Origin: Micavibrio sp. UBA5703
Lineage (GTDB): Bacteria; Pseudomonadota; Alphaproteobacteria; Micavibrionales; Micavibrionaceae
Length of the DNA: 11,799 bases
Assembly (NCBI GenBank): GCA_002420015.1
Contig: DIHF01000002.1
Location: 1 to 11,799 of the forward strand
Direction: 5' to 3'
This document shows, piece after piece, positions 7,416 through 11,799 of this stretch (position 1 is the first letter of the stretch; each line of letters begins with the position of its first letter). Made by a program: the position numbers and the translations under genes. Under the pieces are notes generated by a model. That model worked only from the letters and a program-made list of their open reading frames with translations, did not search any database and had not been told where the DNA came from.

Positions 7416-7892
7416 TCAAGCCTCATCAATCGGCACGCCGGGCACGTCCTTGGACGAGCGGATCGCGAGCGATGATTTGACAGATGTGACGTTCGGCGCG
7501 GTGGTCAGTTCGTGCGTCAGGAAATTCTGGTAGCTGTCCCAGTCTTTGGCAACGATCTTCAAAATGAAATCCGTCTCCCCGGCCAGCATGTGGCACTCGC
7601 GCACCATCTCAAGCTCGCCGATGCGTTTTTCAAATGCGAGCAAATCTTTTTCCGCTTGTGATGTCAGCTTGACCAGTGCGAACACGACCACGCTGTAACC
7701 CAGCGCGGCGGCATCTACCTTCGCGTGATAACCCTTGATATAACCCGAGGATTCAAGCACACGGACCCGGCGCAGGCATGGCGGGGCGGAAACCCCGGCG
7801 CTTTTGGCCAGATCGACATTGGACATACGGCCATCGTGTTGAAGATCCCGAAGGATTTTCCGGTCTATTTTATCGAGCTTGGAACGGCGCAT
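7416..7892 (-). CDS. Lrp/AsnC-family transcriptional regulator
   Basis: The 158-residue product is a small DNA-binding regulator of the feast/famine type. Residues 6-60 are the winged helix-turn-helix (LDKIDRKILRDLQ, then MSNVDLAKSAGVS and the recognition helix with LRRVRVLESSGYI). Residues 65-145 are the ligand-sensing RAM domain, with the typical LAGETDFILKIVAKD at 103-117. Effectors in this family are usually amino acids; which one cannot be told. The ATG at 7892 is the first possible start in the frame (a stop lies 9 codons upstream). No Shine-Dalgarno is visible, so translation may be weak. It is divergent from the ELM1-like gene, with a 118-bp shared regulatory gap, and convergent with greA. 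Confidence 0.93.
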   Translation of the reverse strand: MRRSKLDKIDRKILRDLQHDGRMSNVDLAKSAGVSAPPCLRRVRVLESSGYIKGYHAKVDAAALGYSVVVFALVKLTSQAEKDLLAFEKRIGELEMVRECHMLAGETDFILKIVAKDWDSYQNFLTHELTTAPNVTSVKSSLAIRSSKDVPGVPIDEA

Positions 7893-7939
7893 GAATGGAT
7901 ACGGGAAGCCTAAATTTCATTACAAAGTCACAGGGGATT

Positions 7940-7970
7940 GATATAAAGTTGCGCGTAGGCTCTTGCAAGA
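7940..7970 (-). promoter_or_regulatory. Candidate promoter and palindromic operator in the lrp-ELM1 gap
   Basis: On the minus strand TTGCAA (7968-7963) and TATATC (7945-7940) are 17 bp apart, each four of six consensus bases, placing the start about 40 nt before the Lrp-type gene. The -35 lies inside a perfect 10-bp palindrome, TCTTGCAAGA at 7961-7970. That could be an operator for autoregulation, as is common for Lrp-family genes. A TATAAA at 7978-7983 may serve the ELM1-like gene on the plus strand but lacks a well-spaced -35. Confidence 0.35.
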
Positions 7971-8010
7971 ACTTTTGTATAAAAACTAACAATACTGGAT
8001 AAAAATAGTC

Positions 8011-9114
8011 ATGTCTGAGGCCTCTACGCCACCTTTACCGCCCAATCTGCGCTGCTGGGTCGTGACCGAAGGCATAGCCGGCACGGAAAACCAGTGCCTT
8101 GGGGTGGCGGAGGCACTCGGGATCAAACCATCCATAAAACGAATCCGCCTGCGCGAGCCGTGGAACAGCCTCTCGCCCTATCTGGGGTTCGAGCAATTCT
8201 GGACCTTCGACCCGGCGCTGGACCTTCCCTATCCCGACATCCTGATCGCCAGCGGCCGCAAAAGCATCGCCGCAGCGCGCTACCTCAAAAAGGTCAGCTT
8301 CGGGGCGACCTTCACCGTCCAGATTCAGGACCCACGCGTGCCGCCCGAGCAATTCGATCTTGTCGCCCTGCCCGCCCATGACCCGACACGCGGGAAAAAC
8401 GTTATCGTCACGACGGCCTCGCCCAACCGGATTACACCCGAACGGCTTGCAAAGGCTAAAGAGGAATTTCCCGAATTTGCAAAAATCAAATCCCCCCGCG
8501 TCGCCGTCCTCATCGGCGGCAACAGCAAGGCCTACACCCTGACCGCCGATATGATGAAAAAACTCGCCGCCGATCTTAAAGCCCTCGATGCGGGACTGAT
8601 GATTACCGCCTCCCGCCGGACGGGGGATGAAAACAGGAAAATTCTGGAGGACGCCCTTCTCTCCCGTCATCCCCGCGGTCCGGCGCAGCCGGACTTAAAC
8701 GGCGGGGATCCAGAAAAAGACGGCGGCAAAGCCGCCGACATTGTGGATCCCGTTCGTGCAAACGCCGCTATCGCGGCGTGCCAACGGGATGACGGTTCTG
8801 CTTATTTTTGGGACGGCAACGGACCCAACCCCTATTTTGGCCTGCTGGCCTGGGCGGATTATATTCTGGTAACAGCCGACAGCGCCTCCATGCTCTCCGA
8901 AGCCGGAACAACGGGAAAACCTGTCTATATGGTCCCCATGCAGGGCGGTTCGCCGCGCCTTGATCTTCTCCACGAAAATCTCCAAAAAGCCGGAGTCGTA
9001 CAAAAATTCGAGGGAAAGCTGGAAAAATGGGACTACACGCCCCTGAATGATGCGCAAAAAGTGGCCGATTTCATCAGGGAGCATTTGAACCGCCGCCGTA
9101 AACAAACTATATAG
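8011..9114 (+). CDS. ELM1-like protein (DUF1022) carrying an in-frame palindromic-element insert
   Basis: The 367-residue product belongs to the ELM1/DUF1022 family, named after a plant mitochondrial-fission protein; its bacterial role is unknown, although the fold resembles glycosyltransferases. Family landmarks are VVTEGIAGTENQCLGVAEALG (17-37, Gly/Asn-rich), DILIASGRKSIAAARYLK, VQIQDPR, VAVLIGGNSKAYTL, and the C-terminal block beginning WDGNGPNPYFGLLAWAD, then VTADSASMLSEAGTTGKPVY. Between ILEDALLS and SAYFWDG sit 44 residues (about 219-262) encoded by a palindromic repeat; family members have only a few residues here. Without the insert the protein is 323 residues, a normal length. No frameshift or stop results, so the gene looks functional. 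The start at 8011 has a weak GGA 11 nt upstream. Gene order before trxB is the conserved one. Confidence 0.88.
   Translation: MSEASTPPLPPNLRCWVVTEGIAGTENQCLGVAEALGIKPSIKRIRLREPWNSLSPYLGFEQFWTFDPALDLPYPDILIASGRKSIAAARYLKKVSFGATFTVQIQDPRVPPEQFDLVALPAHDPTRGKNVIVTTASPNRITPERLAKAKEEFPEFAKIKSPRVAVLIGGNSKAYTLTADMMKKLAADLKALDAGLMITASRRTGDENRKILEDALLSRHPRGPAQPDLNGGDPEKDGGKAADIVDPVRANAAIAACQRDDGSAYFWDGNGPNPYFGLLAWADYILVTADSASMLSEAGTTGKPVYMVPMQGGSPRLDLLHENLQKAGVVQKFEGKLEKWDYTPLNDAQKVADFIREHLNRRRKQTI
8664..8795. repeat. Palindromic repeat, copy 3, inserted within a coding sequence
   Basis: This element has perfect 10-bp complementary ends (CCGTCATCCC 8664-8673, GGGATGACGG 8786-8795) and is 132 bp, exactly 44 codons. 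Arm 1 is closed by TCCCCGC/GCGGGGA (8670-8676, 8702-8708) with head TCCGGC-gca-GCCGGA. Arm 2 is TCCA...TGGA (8709-8712, 8744-8747) with head GGCGGC-aaa-GCCGCC. Arm 3 is TCCCGTT/AACGGGA (8748-8754, 8783-8789) with head CGCCGC-tatc-GCGGCG. It shares CTGGATCCCCGCCGTTTAA (reverse strand) with copy 4. The encoded peptide is rich in Gly, Ala, Asp, Arg and Pro, and looks like a flexible surface loop. Confidence 0.9.
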
Positions 9115-9140
9115 GTAAGTCTAGGGTTACAACCCGGAAA

Positions 9141-9289
9141 CGTCACCCCCGTGGTGAGCGAAAACCGAAGGTTTTTGCGAACATATACGACGGGGGTCCA
9201 GAAAAAGAGCGCGGCTATGCCGCGCACATTACTGGATCCCCGCCGTTTAAACCTGCTTCGCCAAGGCTTCGCAGGTCGCGGGGATGACG
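9141..9289. repeat. Palindromic repeat, copy 4
   Basis: The element is 149 bp, bounded by CGTCA (9141-9145) and TGACG (9285-9289). Arm 1 is closed by CCCCCGT/ACGGGGG (9146-9152, 9190-9196) with inner stem GCGAAAACC/GGTTTTTGC. Arm 2 is TCCAG/CTGGA with head GCGCGGC-tat-GCCGCGC. Arm 3 is TCCCCGC/GCGGGGA (9237-9243, 9278-9284). It fills most of the 225-bp gap between the ELM1-like gene and trxB. It is nearly identical to the reverse complement of copy 5 beyond lsrB: I count about 57 of the first 60 bases matching. Confidence 0.92.
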
Positions 9290-9339
9290 ACGAAGTAATG
9301 AAGTTTGGATACTAAAGAGCAGCATCGAGCAAAAAATTT

Positions 9340-10305
9340 ATGACAGACACAAAACATTCAAAAGTTCTCATTATCGGCTCCGGCCCGGCGGGGTACACGG
9401 CGGCCATTTATGCTGCACGCGCCAACCTCTCGCCACTGATGGTCACGGGTTATGAGCCCGGCGGCCAGTTGATGATTACCTCGGATGTTGAGAACTATCC
9501 CGGCTTTGCCGAGAAGATCGAAGGGCCGTGGCTGATGGAGCAAATGAAACTCCAGGCCGAAAAGGTCGGCACCAAAACGATCAGCGACATGATCGCGAGC
9601 GTTGATTTCAAATCCCGCCCGTTTAAGGCAACAGGCGACAGCGGCACGGTTTATACCGCCGATACGGTCATTATATCCACAGGCGCAAAGGCGCGCTGGC
9701 TCGGCATTCCTTCGGAGGAAAAATTTCGCGGGCGCGGCGTTTCCGCCTGCGCAACATGCGACGGCTTCTTTTACAAGAACAAAGAGGTTCTGGTCGTGGG
9801 CGGCGGCAACTCCGCCGTTGAAGAAGCGCTCTTCCTTGCCAATATTTGCTCAAAGGTCACACTCATTCACCGCCGCGACTCTTTGCGCGCCGAAAAGATC
9901 ATGCAGGACCGCCTCTTTAAGAATAGCAAAATTCAAGTCATCTGGGACACAGCGCTGGAGGAAGTCATCGGCGACAACACCGGCATGACCGGGGCAAAAA
10001 TCAAGAATCTTAAAACCGGCGCCATAACGGAAATCAAAGCCCACGGGCTTTTCGTCGCCATCGGCCACGTCCCGGCAACAGATATATTCAAAGGCAAGCT
10101 CGATATGGATGCCAATGGCTATATCATCACGGCGGCGGATTCCACCGCGACAAACATCCCCGGCGTTTTTGCGGCGGGCGATGTGACCGATCACACTTAT
10201 CGTCAAGCGGTTACAGCCGCCGGCATGGGATGCATGGCGGCGCTCGAGGCAGACCGCTTCCTCGCCAAACAGGATTCAACCCGACAATCTGAAGCGGCGG
10301 AGTAA
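9340..10305 (+). CDS. trxB: Thioredoxin reductase
   Basis: The 321-residue flavoprotein reduces thioredoxin with NADPH in the cytoplasm. The FAD Rossmann motif GSGPAG is at 13-18 and GGQLMITSDVENYPGF follows at 41-56. The redox-active disulfide is CATC at C137-C140, followed by D141. The NADPH-binding motif GGGNSA is at 154-159, with HRRD at 177-180 giving the arginines that bind the 2'-phosphate. The second FAD motif GVFAAGDVTD is at 275-284. Length and motif spacing match low-molecular-weight TrxB. The ATG at 9340 has only a weak GAG about 10 nt upstream. The TAA is 2 bp before the LysR-type gene, so the two form an operon. The pair is bracketed by two inverted copies of a palindromic repeat. 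Confidence 0.97.
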   Translation: MTDTKHSKVLIIGSGPAGYTAAIYAARANLSPLMVTGYEPGGQLMITSDVENYPGFAEKIEGPWLMEQMKLQAEKVGTKTISDMIASVDFKSRPFKATGDSGTVYTADTVIISTGAKARWLGIPSEEKFRGRGVSACATCDGFFYKNKEVLVVGGGNSAVEEALFLANICSKVTLIHRRDSLRAEKIMQDRLFKNSKIQVIWDTALEEVIGDNTGMTGAKIKNLKTGAITEIKAHGLFVAIGHVPATDIFKGKLDMDANGYIITAADSTATNIPGVFAAGDVTDHTYRQAVTAAGMGCMAALEADRFLAKQDSTRQSEAAE

Positions 10306-10307
10306 CC

Positions 10308-11201
10308 ATGGATTGGGATAAGCTGAGAATTTTCCACGCCGTTGCCGAAGCCGGAAGCTTTACGCATGCAGGAAGAGCCCTCAACCTCAGCCAGTCCGCC
10401 ATCTCCCGCCAGATCAGCGGGCTTGAGGAAAGCCTTGGCGTTAAATTGTTCCACCGCCACGCGCGCGGACTGCTGCTGACCGAGCAAGGCGACCTCCTGC
10501 ACCAGACCGCCCGCAGCATCTTTGCCAATCTGGCGATGGTCGAAGCAAAACTCACCGACACGCGCAAACTTCCCGAGGGACCGCTGCGCATTACCGTTGC
10601 GGAGTTTATCGGCTCAACGTGGCTTGCGCCGAAACTCCAGCAGTTCCGCGAACGTTATCCCGGCATTCAGCTTACAATTTTGCTGGACGACAATATCCTC
10701 GACCTTGGCATGCGCGAGGCCGATGCCGCCATCCGTCTTTACAAGCCGGAGCAGCCGGATCTGATCCAGCGCCATCTGACAACGCTGCATTTCCACATTT
10801 GCGGTGCGAAGAGCTATTTCAAAAAATTCGGCACGCCGGAAAAAGTTAAAGACCTCAAGGAACACACTCTGATCGGATACCCCGCAAATTCGCCGGAGCC
10901 GTTCGACGACCCAAACTGGCTTTTCCGCGTCGCCGGAGTCGATCCCGCCGCCAGCAACCCCAATATCATGATGATGAATTCATTCAACGCCATCCACAAG
11001 GCCGTCGCGACCGGAGCCGGCATTGCCGCCCTGCCCGATTATCTTGCTCTGGGGAGCAAAAACCTCGAAACCGTCCTGCCGAAACTCGAGCGCCCCGGCG
11101 TCGAGATGTTTTTCGTTTATCCCGAAGAACGGCGCAATTCCCAACGTATCGCCGCCTTCCGCGACTTCCTGCTGGAGAATATTGCGGCTACGGCGTTTTA
11201 G
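10308..11201 (+). CDS. lsrB: LysR-family regulator of the LsrB/VtlR type
   Basis: The 297-residue product has an N-terminal LysR helix-turn-helix (residues 1-60; MDWDKLRIFHAVAEAGSFTHAG, SQSAISRQISGLEESLG, LFHRHARGLLLTEQG), a linker helix, and a periplasmic-binding-type effector domain from about 90. The MDWDKLRIFHAVAEAGSFTHAG start, the RHARGLLLTEQ block, the AIRLYKPEQPDLIQR segment and GAGIAALPDY closely match LsrB of Sinorhizobium and VtlR of Brucella as I remember them. In those organisms the gene also follows trxB. LsrB is linked to oxidative-stress response and envelope functions. GGAG at 10299-10302 inside the end of trxB serves as ribosome-binding site. Only one cysteine (C165) is present, which limits disulfide-type redox sensing to intermolecular bonds. 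The exact orthology is likely but unproven. Confidence 0.88.
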   Translation: MDWDKLRIFHAVAEAGSFTHAGRALNLSQSAISRQISGLEESLGVKLFHRHARGLLLTEQGDLLHQTARSIFANLAMVEAKLTDTRKLPEGPLRITVAEFIGSTWLAPKLQQFRERYPGIQLTILLDDNILDLGMREADAAIRLYKPEQPDLIQRHLTTLHFHICGAKSYFKKFGTPEKVKDLKEHTLIGYPANSPEPFDDPNWLFRVAGVDPAASNPNIMMMNSFNAIHKAVATGAGIAALPDYLALGSKNLETVLPKLERPGVEMFFVYPEERRNSQRIAAFRDFLLENIAATAF

Positions 11202-11212
11202 AATCCTCTTCA

Positions 11213-11363
11213 CGTCATCCCCGCAAGTGGAGCCGCTTGACAAGCGGCGGAACGCAGGCGGGGATCCAGCACAATATGTGCGCGGCCTTGCCGCGCTCTT
11301 TTCTGGACCCCCGTCGTTTAAGTTCGCAAAAACCTGCGGTTTTCGCTCACCACGGGGGTGACG
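11213..11363. repeat. Palindromic repeat, copy 5
   Basis: The element is 151 bp, bounded by CGTCA (11213-11217) and TGACG (11359-11363), and starts 12 bp after the lsrB stop. Arm 1 is closed by TCCCCGC/GCGGGGA (11218-11224, 11258-11264) with inner stem GCCGCTT/AAGCGGC. Arm 2 is TCCA...TGGA (11265-11268, 11304-11307). Arm 3 is CCCCCGT/ACGGGGG (11308-11314, 11352-11358). It is copy 4 in reverse orientation, except that the head of the TCCCCGC arm is a different hairpin. It may form the 3' end of the trxB-lsrB transcript. Confidence 0.92.
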
Positions 11364-11457
11364 CTGTAAAAGGTAATTGCACTGCCTTGCATTTCACCAT
11401 TCCCCAAACGCATAGCTGCCGAAATAAAATAACATCGCACAGAATCAAAAATAGGTT

Positions 11458-11463
11458 TATAAG
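11458..11463 (+). promoter_or_regulatory. Possible -10 element of the structured RNA
   Basis: TATAAG at 11458-11463 sits about 7 nt before the first hairpin of the candidate RNA. No good -35 is found at the right spacing, so this is tentative. Confidence 0.3.
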
Positions 11464-11469
11464 GGCGCG

Positions 11470-11591
11470 CATTGGTGCCCTGCACCAATAAGGACCGCTC
11501 TGCGGTTCTTACGTCTTCCCCAAGACGTGAAACCTCCCTGTTCAACTCCACCGGGCCCATGTTTAACCGCATGAAGAGCCCGGTTTTTTTT
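11470..11591 (+). ncRNA. Candidate structured small RNA, ~120 nt, unassigned
   Basis: This stretch of the 458-bp gap between lsrB and the patatin gene contains three hairpins in a row. They are ATTGGTG/CACCAAT (11471-11477, 11483-11489), AAGGACCGC/GCGGTTCTT (11490-11498, 11502-11510, one G-U pair) and ACGTCTT/AAGACGT (11511-11517, 11522-11528). A 22-nt unpaired linker holding CCTCC (11533-11537) follows, then a strong terminator. Tight packing of perfect stems and the terminator suggest an independent RNA; the exposed CCTCC could pair with Shine-Dalgarno sequences. I could not assign it to 6S, SRP, tmRNA or RNase P RNA. Alternatively it is the terminated leader of the patatin gene. Confidence 0.5.
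11551..11591 (+). terminator. Strong intrinsic terminator
   Basis: CCGGGC at 11551-11556 pairs with GCCCGG at 11578-11583, with an inner CATG/CATG pairing, followed directly by eight T's (11584-11591). It ends the candidate RNA, and insulates the patatin gene from lsrB transcription. Confidence 0.85.
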
Positions 11592-11599
11592 GGTATAAT
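11591..11599 (+). promoter_or_regulatory. Extended -10 promoter for the patatin-like gene
   Basis: TGG followed by a perfect TATAAT at 11594-11599 makes an extended -10 (TGn-TATAAT). It starts on the last T of the terminator tract. No -35 match is seen, which extended -10 promoters can do without. The leader would be about 55 nt. Confidence 0.5.
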
Positions 11600-11659
11600 T
11601 AACTTTTCACATCAATAGGTTCTTCAATCTTTTCAAGCCCTTCTTTAGAATTGTGCTCC

Positions 11660-11799
11660 ATGAGTACCGACAAAGACATCATCGCTCTATTCAACTACGG
11701 CGGCGGCATGCGCGGCTTGATCCCGGCCCATATCATGGCCCGGATCGAAGACGTCACGGGCCTTCGCATGGTCGATATGGTCGATATTTTTTCCGGCCC
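11660..11799 (+). CDS. Patatin-like phospholipase, N-terminal fragment
   Basis: The first 46 residues are visible before the window ends. The motif GGGMRGLIPAHIMARIE (14-30), then TGLRMVDMVDIFSG, matches the start of patatin-like lipid acyl hydrolases, where DGGGxRG forms the oxyanion hole and an FxGxSxG nucleophile elbow follows about 30 residues later. Here the usual aspartate before GGG is tyrosine (NYGGGMRG). The last partial codon, CC-, must encode proline, so the elbow begins G-P. The ATG at 11660 has no clear Shine-Dalgarno; a TTG at 11651 in the same frame is an alternative start. It has its own promoter after the terminator at 11551-11591. Patatins include housekeeping lipases, secreted toxins and phospholipase effectors of CBASS anti-phage systems; the fragment cannot distinguish these. 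Confidence 0.82.
   Translation, partial: MSTDKDIIALFNYGGGMRGLIPAHIMARIEDVTGLRMVDMVDIFSG

Noticed and set aside
8664..8795. Repeat as a disruptive insertion making the ELM1-like gene a pseudogene
   Set aside because: The insert is a multiple of three without stops, and the conserved C-terminal blocks continue in the same frame.
9141..11363. Inverted repeats flanking trxB-lsrB as a composite transposon
   Set aside because: No transposase lies between or beside them, both genes are conserved core genes in their usual order, and the repeats belong to a palindromic family that also occurs singly.
11540..11560. tRNA or tmRNA T-loop-like GTTCAACTCC
   Set aside because: No flanking T-stem, acceptor stem or CCA arrangement; the bases fall in a linker before the terminator.
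11470..11591. 6S RNA
   Set aside because: It forms consecutive short hairpins instead of one long rod with a central bubble, and the usual gene neighbours of 6S RNA are absent.

Overview
The window is moderately GC-rich chromosomal DNA from a free-living-type alphaproteobacterium; genus cannot be told. The evidence is the backbone order carA ... carB, greA, Lrp-type regulator, ELM1-like gene, trxB, lsrB-type LysR regulator. I recall this neighbourhood as conserved in Alphaproteobacteria, and both ELM1-like (DUF1022) proteins and an LsrB/VtlR regulator directly after trxB are typical of that class.

Layout. 1-225: 3' end of carA. 237-1904 (-): SulP anion transporter with a STAS domain. 2137-2799 (+): beta-carbonic anhydrase, whose stop codon directly abuts the carB start. 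2800-6105 (+): complete carB. 6183-6491 (+): small unknown gene with its own good promoter. 6567-6655: promoter followed about 50 nt later by an intrinsic terminator, upstream of greA (6807-7280). 7416-7892 (-): Lrp/AsnC regulator. 8011-9114 (+): ELM1-like gene. 9340-10305 and 10308-11201 (+): trxB and an lsrB-type LysR regulator, 2 bp apart. 11470-11591: candidate structured small RNA ending in a strong terminator. 11660-end: start of a patatin-like phospholipase gene, truncated by the window.

How the genes work together. CarA and CarB make carbamoyl phosphate from glutamine, bicarbonate and ATP. The two genes between them are a carbonic anhydrase, translationally abutted to carB, and a SulP transporter of the superfamily that includes bicarbonate carriers. 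This suggests a bicarbonate-supply module built into the carbamoyl phosphate locus. TrxB and the LysR regulator form a redox operon.

The most unusual content is a family of five palindromic repeats (6681-6775, 7314-7375, 8664-8795, 9141-9289, 11213-11363). All obey one rule: CGTCA, hairpin arm 1, TCCA...TGGA arm 2, hairpin arm 3, TGACG. Four are intergenic. The fifth sits inside the ELM1-like gene, is 132 bp (44 codons) with no stop, and adds a 44-residue insert to an otherwise normal protein. This recalls the protein-coding palindromic elements of Rickettsia. Two intergenic copies are near-identical and flank trxB-lsrB in inverted orientation. No transposase, integrase, tRNA, rRNA or CRISPR array was seen.
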